Origin: Ktedonobacterales bacterium
GTDB taxonomy: Bacteria; Chloroflexota; Ktedonobacteria; Ktedonobacterales; JADMIN01
Direction: 5' to 3'
Length of the DNA stretch: 5,759 nucleotides
Assembly (NCBI GenBank): GCA_015478575.1
Contig: JADMIN010000194.1
Span: 1-5,759 of the forward strand
The notes under the pieces are model-generated. The model made no database searches. It was not told where the DNA came from and worked only from the letters and a program-made list of their open reading frames with translations. Below, piece by piece: positions 1-5,141 of this stretch (positions within the stretch are counted from its first letter, which is position 1; each line of letters begins with the position of its first letter). The position numbers and the translations under genes were made by a program.

Positions 1-183
1 CTTTCGCAGGAGGTCAGCGTACATCGCGCCGAGACCAGCCGCGCCGACGCTCTCGACCAGCACCCACGTCACCTGATCTGACCTGCCAGACGGCCGCTCG
101 CGTTTCGCTGACGCCGCCAGCGAGACATTCGCGCCGCGCCGCGCGCGGAGACCGCGCAACCACGCACCAAAGCCAGCCACCAT
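1..183 (-). CDS. Hypothetical protein, N-terminal 61 residues (runs off left edge)
   Basis: An open minus-strand frame runs from an ATG at 183-181 to the window edge without a stop. The visible protein begins MVAGFGAWLRGLRARRGANV and later reads VTWVLVESVGAAGLGAMYAD. I do not recognise the family. An in-frame ATG lies 12 bases further upstream (195-193) but has no Shine-Dalgarno sequence, whereas the ATG at 183 has GGGAG five bases before it, so I chose the latter. The beginning is Arg-rich and has no clear signal peptide. The segment with LVESVGAAGLGAMYA is hydrophobic and Gly-rich, and could be the first strand-loop-helix of an alpha/beta fold, but that is inference. The gene follows ftsY on the same strand after a 57-base gap with no terminator-like hairpin, so cotranscription is likely. 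The reading frame is fairly secure; the function is unknown. Confidence 0.55.
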   Translation of the reverse strand, partial: MVAGFGAWLRGLRARRGANVSLAASAKRERPSGRSDQVTWVLVESVGAAGLGAMYADLLRK

Positions 184-188
184 ATCAT

Positions 189-193
189 CTCCC
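189..193 (-). promoter_or_regulatory. Ribosome binding site that decides the start of the left-edge gene
   Basis: The minus strand reads GGGAG, then five bases (ATGAT), then ATG. This favours the ATG at 183 over the in-frame ATG at 195, which lies upstream of this site and has no purine-rich element before it. Confidence 0.5.
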
Positions 194-240
194 ATCACGT
201 GTAGCCAGTCAACAGGCAAACGTTAACCACGCGCGGTTCT

Positions 241-1488
241 CTATGCCTCATCGAAGAGCGCATCCACAAACTGCAGCGCATCAAAGGACGCCATATCCTG
301 AATCTGCTCGCCGGTGCCAACATACTTGATGGGCAAGCCAAGCTCTGAGGCGATGGCAAAGGCGATGCCCCCACGCGCCGTACCATCCAGTTTGGTCAGA
401 ATGACGCCGCTCACACCGGCATCTCGCACAAACTGCTTGGCCTGGAGGAAGCCGTTCTGCCCGGTCGTCGCGTCAATGACTAACAGAATCTCATGCGGCG
501 CCTCAGCATCGTACTTCTGCAGCACCTTGACGATCTTTTTGAGCTCCTCCATCAAATTGAACTTCGTATGCAGGCGCCCAGCGGTATCAACGATCAGCAC
601 ATCAAAAGCGCGTGCCTGCGCCGCCTGCATCGCGTCATAGACGACCGCGCCGGGGTCGGCGCCATGCTGATGGCTGATGACCGGCACGCCCACGCGCTCA
701 CCCCAGGTCTTGATCTGCTCTGTCGCCGCCGCGCGGAAGGTATCTCCCGCGGCGAGCAGCACACGATGCTTCTGCCGCTTGAGCAGATTGGCCAGTTTCG
801 CGATACTCGTCGTCTTGCCGACGCCATTCACACCTACCACCAACACCACGGTGATGGGCGACGTTTCCGAGAAGACGAGCGGCTCTGGCTCGCCCAGCAG
901 CAGTTCCATCTCTTCTTTGAGGGCATCACGCAGTTGCGCGCCGCGCTCCAGTTGCTCAGCCGCCACGCGCTCGCGGAGCGTCACCATCAGCTTCTCTGTC
1001 GTCTGCACACCGACATCGCCGGTGATCATCGCCTCTTCCAATTCGTCCCAGAGGTCGTCAGTGATCTCGTCGGCCTCCTCCAGCGCGGCATTGACGTGGC
1101 CGAAAAGTTGGCGTGTGCGTCCCAGGCTGAAGCGGAAAGGATTACGTAAGCGACCGCTACGAGGTTGGTCCGATTCTTGATCGACTGCTTCGGCATCCCG
1201 CTCGGCCTCGGCGTCCGAGGCAGGTGGCAGGATCACCCCGCCTGGCGGCGGTGCGGGATTCCGCTGAATGGGGGGCGCTATGGCCGCCGTGCTGGGCCGC
1301 GTTGTCGGAGCGGGCGGGGGCGCGGCAGGCGCGCTGTCGCGTGCGGCTGTGGGGGGCTTGGCTGTCGTCGCTCGTATGTCGGGTGGTGCGCTCGGTAGGG
1401 CCTCGGAGAGCGTTTCAGGCGCGTCTGGCGCTTCCTGCTCCTCCTCCTCAGGCAGACCGAACAAATTCTTGCGGAATCGCTTGAACAC
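241..1488 (-). CDS. ftsY: Signal recognition particle receptor FtsY (SRP GTPase)
   Basis: FtsY is the membrane-associated receptor for the signal recognition particle. It pairs with the GTPase Ffh and hands translating ribosomes to the Sec translocon. The 415-residue product opens with a basic amphipathic stretch (MFKRFRKNLFGL), then an acidic, Pro/Ala-rich low-complexity linker to about residue 110 (the A domain). The four-helix N domain spans about 117-205 and the GTPase G domain about 210-415. GTPase motifs are all present: G1 GVNGVGKTTS at 219-228, G2 DTFRAAA at 249-255, G3 DTAGR at 301-305, G4 TKLD at 365-368 and G5 GTGE at 391-394. FtsY is favoured over Ffh because of the acidic leader, the DTAGRLHTK segment and the absence of a C-terminal Met-rich M domain. 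I chose the GTG at 1488 because it gives the family-like MFKRF start and has AAGGA nine bases before it. A GTG at 1527 would add 13 residues encoded largely by a tandem repeat. The stop is TAG at 243-241. Confidence 0.96.
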   Translation of the reverse strand: MFKRFRKNLFGLPEEEEQEAPDAPETLSEALPSAPPDIRATTAKPPTAARDSAPAAPPPAPTTRPSTAAIAPPIQRNPAPPPGGVILPPASDAEAERDAEAVDQESDQPRSGRLRNPFRFSLGRTRQLFGHVNAALEEADEITDDLWDELEEAMITGDVGVQTTEKLMVTLRERVAAEQLERGAQLRDALKEEMELLLGEPEPLVFSETSPITVVLVVGVNGVGKTTSIAKLANLLKRQKHRVLLAAGDTFRAAATEQIKTWGERVGVPVISHQHGADPGAVVYDAMQAAQARAFDVLIVDTAGRLHTKFNLMEELKKIVKVLQKYDAEAPHEILLVIDATTGQNGFLQAKQFVRDAGVSGVILTKLDGTARGGIAFAIASELGLPIKYVGTGEQIQDMASFDALQFVDALFDEA

Positions 1489-1497
1489 GTTTCTGTA

Positions 1498-1502
1498 TCC
1501 TT
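1498..1502 (-). promoter_or_regulatory. ftsY ribosome binding site
   Basis: AAGGA on the minus strand, nine bases before the GTG at 1488. The in-frame GTG at 1527 has no comparable purine-rich element close before it, so this site supports the shorter FtsY. Confidence 0.5.
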
Positions 1503-1532
1503 GGAGTATCACACATGGGAGTATCACACATG
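1503..1532. repeat. Perfect 15-bp tandem duplication upstream of ftsY
   Basis: The plus strand carries GGAGTATCACACATG twice in direct succession (1503-1517 and 1518-1532) with no mismatch. On the minus strand, the coding direction of ftsY, each copy reads CATGTGTGATACTCC and contains TGTGATACT, which resembles an extended -10 element (TGn followed by a hexamer matching TATAAT at four of six places). The second copy ends directly before the AAGGA of ftsY. No good -35 hexamer sits 16-18 bases upstream of either copy. The unit is a multiple of three, so the frame from the upstream GTG at 1527 stays open through it. It may be a duplicated promoter or operator element, or a recent slippage event. 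The repeat itself is certain; its role is not. Confidence 0.9.
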
Positions 1533-1569
1533 GCGAGCGTCATATGAGTGGTCTGCGCCTCCCGCGTCC

Positions 1570-1583
1570 CATGCGTAGGCATG
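1570..1583. repeat. 14-bp palindrome between the zinc-ribbon gene terminator and ftsY
   Basis: CATGC-GTAG-GCATG forms five-base perfect arms around a four-base centre. It lies about 80 bases upstream of the ftsY GTG and just beyond the terminator-like hairpin. It could be a small operator, but a match this short can occur by chance. Confidence 0.3.
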
Positions 1584-1590
1584 ACACGAC

Positions 1591-1640
1591 AAAAGGGCGT
1601 ATTCGCTGTGCTGTTCGCTGCCCAGCTACTGAATACGCCC
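1591..1640 (-). terminator. Putative intrinsic terminator of the zinc-ribbon gene
   Basis: On the minus strand GGGCGTATTC (1640-1631) and GAATACGCCC (1604-1595) are perfect ten-base complements, directly followed by TTTT (1594-1591). The 26-base loop can form a further four-base pair (CAGC with GCTG). The hairpin starts 92 bases after the zinc-ribbon stop codon and ends about 100 bases before ftsY. It would therefore separate the two same-strand genes and implies that ftsY has its own promoter. The loop is longer and the U-tract shorter than in a textbook terminator. An attenuator in a longer ftsY leader is an alternative. Confidence 0.6.
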
Positions 1641-1732
1641 CGCGCAGCCGACACTGTAGGATACCACACCGGCCCGATGCGTTCTGTGCGGTCCGTCGCG
1701 CTTGCGTGCCGCACTCGTACGAACGCGATGAT

Positions 1733-1945
1733 TCAGCGCGCGTTGCGGTAGGGATGCATCGAGGCATCGCTTACCGGCTCATTGATGATGACATCGCCGT
1801 TACGAATCTTGATGTTGTAGAGGCAGTTCGGGTTGGTGCAGATCCACGCCTTGTACTGGATCGAAGCCCCCTGACTGCCAAAATCCGAGAGTGGGACCAA
1901 ATCGCCCGCACCACACTTGCGACAGCGCGGAAACGCCAACTCCAT
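1733..1945 (-). CDS. Small four-cysteine zinc-ribbon-like protein, function unknown
   Basis: This 70-residue protein has two cysteine pairs, C8-R-K-C11 and C36-TNPN-C41, separated by 24 residues. That pattern fits a small zinc ribbon binding one zinc ion. Between the pairs lies LVPLSDFGSQGASIQYKAWI, and after them NIKIRNGDVIINEP, which looks like the beta strands of such a fold. There is no signal peptide or membrane segment, so it is probably cytoplasmic. I do not recognise a named family. Zinc ribbons of this size may bind RNA, DNA or a protein partner, and nothing here decides between them. An ATG at 1972 would add nine residues, but the ATG at 1945 has AAGGGG eight bases before it and puts the first cysteine pair near the N-terminus, so I chose it. 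The gene stands alone: a candidate promoter lies near 2090 and a hairpin terminator follows it. The cysteine pattern makes a real gene likely. Confidence 0.75.
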   Translation of the reverse strand: MELAFPRCRKCGAGDLVPLSDFGSQGASIQYKAWICTNPNCLYNIKIRNGDVIINEPVSDASMHPYRNAR

Positions 1946-1953
1946 GCCTATCG

Positions 1954-1959
1954 CCCCTT
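1954..1959 (-). promoter_or_regulatory. Ribosome binding site of the zinc-ribbon gene
   Basis: AAGGGG on the minus strand, at the end of a longer purine run GAGGAAGGGG, eight bases before the ATG at 1945. The upstream in-frame ATG at 1972 has only a weak GGAT about nine bases before it. Confidence 0.5.
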
Positions 1960-2089
1960 CCTCAAGGTACATGCACTATTCATCCGCCCACCCACCCAGA
2001 GTCGCCAGTTCGAATAGGGAAGGGGTGTGTTTCTTCGCGACCAACCACCGCTTCCACTGCCACGGGCGGCATGACCTGTATTCAGTGCA

Positions 2090-2098
2090 ACTATACCA
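2090..2098 (-). promoter_or_regulatory. Candidate extended -10 promoter for the zinc-ribbon gene
   Basis: On the minus strand TGG precedes TATAGT, giving an extended -10 element (TGn plus a hexamer matching TATAAT at five of six places). No clear TTGACA-like hexamer lies 16-18 bases upstream, which is common for extended -10 promoters. A start near 2083 would give a leader of about 137 bases before the ATG at 1945. Confidence 0.4.
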
Positions 2099-2108
2099 TA
2101 CTTTCGTT

Positions 2109-2144
2109 ATCCGCCGCTCCTCACAAGCGGTCCCACTGGCGGAT
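2109..2144. repeat. Inverted repeat next to the minus-strand promoter
   Basis: ATCCGCC (2109-2115) and GGCGGAT (2138-2144) are perfect seven-base complements with a 22-base gap. A second, overlapping pair CCGCT (2114-2118) and AGCGG (2126-2130) closes a seven-base loop. The element occupies the -35 region of the candidate promoter at 2090-2098, where a regulator could bind. No known operator consensus is recognised. Confidence 0.35.
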
Positions 2145-2181
2145 GGTCGCAAGTTCGGGGCCATCTCAGGTCACCCAAGAG

Positions 2182-2233
2182 GGAGAGCGGTGCGAGGGGA
2201 AATCAGTCACTCAGCCGCTCCTGGGCGCTCTCC
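2182..2233. repeat. Inverted repeat with two alternative pairings in the lon upstream region
   Basis: GGAGAGCG (2182-2189) and CGCTCTCC (2226-2233) are perfect eight-base complements. GAGCGG (2185-2190) can instead pair with CCGCTC (2215-2220). The two hairpins share the left arm, so they are mutually exclusive. No T-tract follows on either strand, so it is not a convincing terminator. It lies upstream of the predicted lon transcription start. Confidence 0.35.
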
Positions 2234-2273
2234 ACGCCGTTTGCGGGCGCCTTCTTCTGACCCTTCGGCAGAG

Positions 2274-2295
2274 AGTGTGTCCGAAAGTGTGTCCG
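2274..2295. repeat. Two 10-bp direct repeats, 12-bp period, upstream of the lon promoter
   Basis: AGTGTGTCCG occurs at 2274-2283 and again at 2286-2295 without mismatch, separated by two adenines. The pair ends about 70 bases before the -35 hexamer of the lon promoter. Direct repeats spaced about one helical turn apart are a common layout for activator or response-regulator sites, but no specific regulator can be named. Confidence 0.5.
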
Positions 2296-2367
2296 CGCGC
2301 CTCCATCGCCCGTTATACATCCTGTCAGGCCCGCGAGACACAAGAGTACCAGCGCGTGCCAGTGGAA

Positions 2368-2396
2368 TTGCCTTTCACCGGCGGCTGCGTTATACT
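2368..2396 (+). promoter_or_regulatory. Sigma70-type promoter of lon
   Basis: TTGCCT (2368-2373, four of six matches to TTGACA) and TATACT (2391-2396, five of six matches to TATAAT) are separated by exactly 17 bases. Transcription would start near 2403 and give a leader of about 93 bases. The leader has only a weak six-base hairpin (GCAGGC 2404-2409 with GCCTGC 2425-2430). The promoter looks vegetative; no heat-shock sigma or CIRCE-like element is visible. Confidence 0.6.
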
Positions 2397-2483
2397 GCCA
2401 AGAGCAGGCATACGCCAGATGCTCGCCTGCCATCCCCGGCACGAGCGCTGACCCGATGCTGCTTGCGGGCCGAACACTCTTTC

Positions 2484-2490
2484 GAGGAGG
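2484..2490 (+). promoter_or_regulatory. Strong ribosome binding site of lon
   Basis: GAGGAGG followed by five bases (CTCTC) and ATG at 2496. This near-perfect Shine-Dalgarno sequence fixes the Lon start and argues against the much longer in-frame extension that opens at 1917. Confidence 0.85.
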
Positions 2491-2495
2491 CTCTC

Positions 2496-5081
2496 ATGGA
2501 TACCCACGACCGCCCTATCCGCCGCGTGCGCCGCGTGCGCTCCACGTCACCCAGGGGGCACGAGCTGGCGGCGGTGGAGCAGGGAGCGCCCAGCGTGAGC
2601 GTCCGTGAACTGCCCGTGTTGCCCGTGCGGAACGCAGTCCTGCTGCCCAATATGGTCGTACCGCTCTTCATTGACCGTGATCCCGCTCTGCGCGCGGTCG
2701 AGGATGCGATGAATCATGACCGCACCATCCTGATCGTCTCACAACGCTCCGAGGAGGTCGGCGATCCACTCCCCCAAGATGTCTATCATATTGGCACCGA
2801 GTGCGCCGTCAACCGCGTGCTGCGCATGCCCGATGGTGCCAGCAGTGTGCTCATTCAAGGGCTGCGGCGCTTCCGTATTGACGCCTGGCTGCAACAGTCG
2901 CCCTTCGGTCGCGTGCGCGGCGTGGCCTTTGATGAACCGACGCTTCAGGACGAGCGTTTGGAGGCGCTCGCGCGCACGGTGCTTGGCTATTTTGAGTCGT
3001 GTACGAAGCTGAGTCCGAAGCTCAACGAGGATAGCTACATCCAGGCGCTCAATCTTGAGCTACCTGGCGCGCTCGCGGATTTCGTCGTCACGCAGATCGA
3101 GCCGCCACTGGCCAAGCGTCAGGAGATTCTGGAGGCCCTCGATCCACATGAGCGCCTACGACAGGTCTGTCTGCTCATGCGCCACGAGCTGAGCGTGCTC
3201 CAACTGGAACAGCGAATTCAGACCGAAGTGCAGCATGAGGTGGATCGCGGACAGCGCGAGTATTACCTGCGTGAGCAGTTGAAGGTCATCCAGCGTGAAC
3301 TGGGCGAGCACGACCCGGCTCTGCGAGATAGCCTGGATCTGCGCGCCCGTGTCGAGGCCGCCGGGATGCCCGAGCAGGTGCGCACCCGTGCCCTCAAAGA
3401 GGTCGAGCGCATGGAGGGTTTGCCCTCGATGGCGCCCGAATACGGTGTGTTGCGTGGGTATATTGATTGGCTTCTCGCGCTGCCCTGGCAGACGCGCACT
3501 GAGGATCAGTTCGATCTGCGGCGGGTGGCCGACGTGTTGGACGCCCACCATTTTGGTCTGGAGAAGGTGAAAGACCGCATTCTCGAATTTATGGCGGTGC
3601 GCAAGCTGGCGCCAGAGGGGCGAGCACCCATTCTCTGTCTCGCCGGGCCTCCCGGAGTAGGCAAGACATCGCTCGGACGCTCAGTGGCTGAGGCGTTGGG
3701 TCGTAAGTTCGTGCGCGTCTCCCTGGGCGGCGTCCGTGATGAAGCGGAGATCCGCGGCCACCGCCGCACCTATGTCGGCGCGTTGCCTGGCCGCATCATC
3801 CAGACGATGAAACTCGCGGGCACGACCAACCCCGTCTTCGTGCTCGACGAGATTGATAAGCTCGCCGCGGACTATCGTGGTGACCCGGCGGCGGCGCTGC
3901 TCGAGGTGCTCGACCCAGAACAAAACAACGCCTTCTCTGACCACTATCTTGAGGTGCCATATGACCTCTCGAAAGTGCTCTTCATCCTAACGGCGAATGT
4001 GCTCCATACCATTCCCGCGCCCTTGCGTGATCGCATGGAGGTCATCGAGATACCGGGGTACACCGAGGATGAGAAGGCACACATCGCGGAGCGTTTCCTG
4101 GTCTCTCGCTTGATGCGCGATACTGGCCTTACCGCCGCGCGCTTTGAGATTGACGAAGGCGCCATCCGCCGCGTGATTCACGAATATACCTTCGAGGCGG
4201 GAGTGCGCAACCTAGACCGTGAGTTAGCCGCGATTATGCGTCGCGTCGCGCGCCGTGTCGCTGAGGGGCGTCGTCACAAGGCCACTATCACGGCGAAGAC
4301 GGTGCCGCTGTATCTGGGCGCGCAGAAGTACTTCCCGACGGAAGCGGAGGAATCAGATCAAGTGGGCGTGGCCACCGGTCTTGCCTGGACCGCGGCAGGC
4401 GGTGATCTCACCACGGTCGAGGTCATGGCCGTGCCAGGCCGAGGCAACGTGCAGCTCACCGGCCAGCTTGGCGACGTGATGAAGGAATCGGCTCAGGCGG
4501 CATTGACCTTCACCCGCGCCCGTGCCGCGTCGCTGGGTCTGTCCGAGACCTTCCACGAGCGCAACGATATCCACGTTCACTTGCCAGCCGCCGGCATTCC
4601 GAAGGATGGCCCCTCGGCGGGGATGACCATGGCCATCGCCATGATCTCCGCCCTCACTGGCCGCGCCATTCGCCGCGATGTGGCCATGACCGGTGAGATC
4701 ACGCTGCGCGGGCGCATCATGCCGGTCGGCGGCATCAAGGAGAAGGTGCTGGCTGCCCACCGCGCGGGCATCACGACGATCATCCTCCCGCAACGCAACC
4801 TCAAGGACCTAGAGGATGTGGCGCCTGAAGTGCGTCTGGCCCTGACATTCGTGCCAGTAGATTGCATGGATGATGTCATTGGCGTGGCGCTTCCAAGCGC
4901 TGGGCCGCAGAGCACAGGCGAGCTTTTCCCCCCTCCCTCTGGCGGCATGCTGACGCGCACCCCTCCATCGCCGCGCGCGCTCCCTGATCCCTTGCCCGCG
5001 GCGGGACGGGTGGCACGCCCACGTGCCCGCCGCACGCCGGTGGTCGTTGGCCAGCCAACCAGCAGCCCCAGCGCGATCTAG
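2496..5081 (+). CDS. lon: ATP-dependent Lon protease (LonA type)
   Basis: Lon is a cytoplasmic homohexameric AAA+ serine protease that unfolds and degrades misfolded and short-lived regulatory proteins. The product has 861 residues. After a basic, Arg-rich leader (1-38), the substrate-binding LON N-terminal domain starts at L39 (LPVLPVRNAVLLPNMVVPLF) and is followed by a helical, coiled-coil-prone region with EYYLREQLKVIQREL. The AAA+ module carries Walker A GPPGVGKT (384-391), Walker B VFVLDEID (447-454) and the sensor-1 segment LTANV with N501. The C-terminal protease domain has the catalytic dyad Ser707 in DGPSAGMT and Lys750 in GGIKEK. Their spacing of 43 residues equals that of E. coli S679/K722. 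No catalytic residue is missing. It is a soluble LonA, without the membrane segments of LonB. Residues 800-861 form a Pro/Arg/Ser-rich tail beyond the usual end of the domain. The ATG at 2496 is supported by GAGGAGG and by a promoter upstream. The next gene is convergent, so lon is probably monocistronic. Confidence 0.98.
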   Translation: MDTHDRPIRRVRRVRSTSPRGHELAAVEQGAPSVSVRELPVLPVRNAVLLPNMVVPLFIDRDPALRAVEDAMNHDRTILIVSQRSEEVGDPLPQDVYHIGTECAVNRVLRMPDGASSVLIQGLRRFRIDAWLQQSPFGRVRGVAFDEPTLQDERLEALARTVLGYFESCTKLSPKLNEDSYIQALNLELPGALADFVVTQIEPPLAKRQEILEALDPHERLRQVCLLMRHELSVLQLEQRIQTEVQHEVDRGQREYYLREQLKVIQRELGEHDPALRDSLDLRARVEAAGMPEQVRTRALKEVERMEGLPSMAPEYGVLRGYIDWLLALPWQTRTEDQFDLRRVADVLDAHHFGLEKVKDRILEFMAVRKLAPEGRAPILCLAGPPGVGKTSLGRSVAEALGRKFVRVSLGGVRDEAEIRGHRRTYVGALPGRIIQTMKLAGTTNPVFVLDEIDKLAADYRGDPAAALLEVLDPEQNNAFSDHYLEVPYDLSKVLFILTANVLHTIPAPLRDRMEVIEIPGYTEDEKAHIAERFLVSRLMRDTGLTAARFEIDEGAIRRVIHEYTFEAGVRNLDRELAAIMRRVARRVAEGRRHKATITAKTVPLYLGAQKYFPTEAEESDQVGVATGLAWTAAGGDLTTVEVMAVPGRGNVQLTGQLGDVMKESAQAALTFTRARAASLGLSETFHERNDIHVHLPAAGIPKDGPSAGMTMAIAMISALTGRAIRRDVAMTGEITLRGRIMPVGGIKEKVLAAHRAGITTIILPQRNLKDLEDVAPEVRLALTFVPVDCMDDVIGVALPSAGPQSTGELFPPPSGGMLTRTPPSPRALPDPLPAAGRVARPRARRTPVVVGQPTSSPSAI

Positions 5082-5099
5082 CGGAACGACCAGCAATGC

Positions 5100-5118
5100 C
5101 GCCCGTGGCAACGGGGCG
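5100..5118. other. GC-rich stem-loop between convergent genes
   Basis: CGCCCG (5100-5105) and CGGGGCG (5112-5118) pair with one bulged G around a six-base loop (TGGCAA). The hairpin sits in the 60-base gap between the stops of lon and the oxidoreductase and could limit read-through from either side. No T-tract follows on either strand, so an intrinsic terminator is not established. A second inverted repeat spans the end of lon: TGGTCGTT (5041-5048) with AACGACCA (5085-5092). Confidence 0.35.
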
Positions 5119-5141
5119 ACCCGCATCTCAAGAGACAGCGA

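Larger units (their letters stand above)
1946..2495. other. Divergent intergenic region between the zinc-ribbon gene and lon
   Basis: These 550 bases separate two divergently transcribed genes. They hold a candidate minus-strand promoter near 2090, an inverted repeat beside it, a second inverted repeat at 2182-2233, a direct repeat at 2274-2295 and the lon promoter at 2368-2396. A plus-strand frame in phase with lon is open from 1917, but it crosses the lon promoter and gives an Arg/Ser/Pro-rich low-complexity product, so I do not count it as coding. No tRNA, CIRCE element (TTAGCACTC inverted repeat) or HspR-type CTTGAGT inverted repeat is visible. A minus-strand frame with a lipobox-like LTGC is discussed under findings. 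Confidence 0.6.

Noticed and set aside
493..1149. Long plus-strand open frame opposite ftsY
   Set aside because: It lies wholly antisense to an unmistakable ftsY and its His/Leu/Arg-rich translation is typical of a GC-rich shadow frame.
1489..1527. FtsY start at the GTG at 1527
   Set aside because: It would add 13 residues largely encoded by the 15-bp tandem repeat and lacks a ribosome binding site; the GTG at 1488 gives the family-like MFKRF start with AAGGA before it.
1946..1972. Zinc-ribbon protein start at the ATG at 1972
   Set aside because: The added nine residues are encoded by the purine-rich stretch that serves as ribosome binding site for the ATG at 1945.
1268..2017. Plus-strand open frame of about 250 residues across the ftsY 5' end and the zinc-ribbon gene
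   Set aside because: It overlaps two genes on the opposite strand, runs through the hairpin terminator and has no recognisable domain.
2000..2030. GTTCGAA resembling a tRNA T-loop
   Set aside because: The flanking bases do not form the five-base T stem and no acceptor, D or anticodon arms can be placed around it on either strand.
1917..2495. In-frame N-terminal extension of Lon by 193 residues
   Set aside because: The extension is Arg/Ser/Pro-rich with no Lon-family similarity, crosses a good promoter at 2368-2396, and the ATG at 2496 has a near-perfect ribosome binding site.
2340..2495. Heat-shock operator (CIRCE or HspR type) before lon
   Set aside because: Neither the TTAGCACTC/GAGTGCTAA nor the CTTGAGT/ACTCAAG inverted repeat is present.
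4353..4793. Minus-strand open frame opposite the Lon protease domain
   Set aside because: Antisense to highly conserved Lon sequence including the catalytic Ser; composition is that of a shadow frame.
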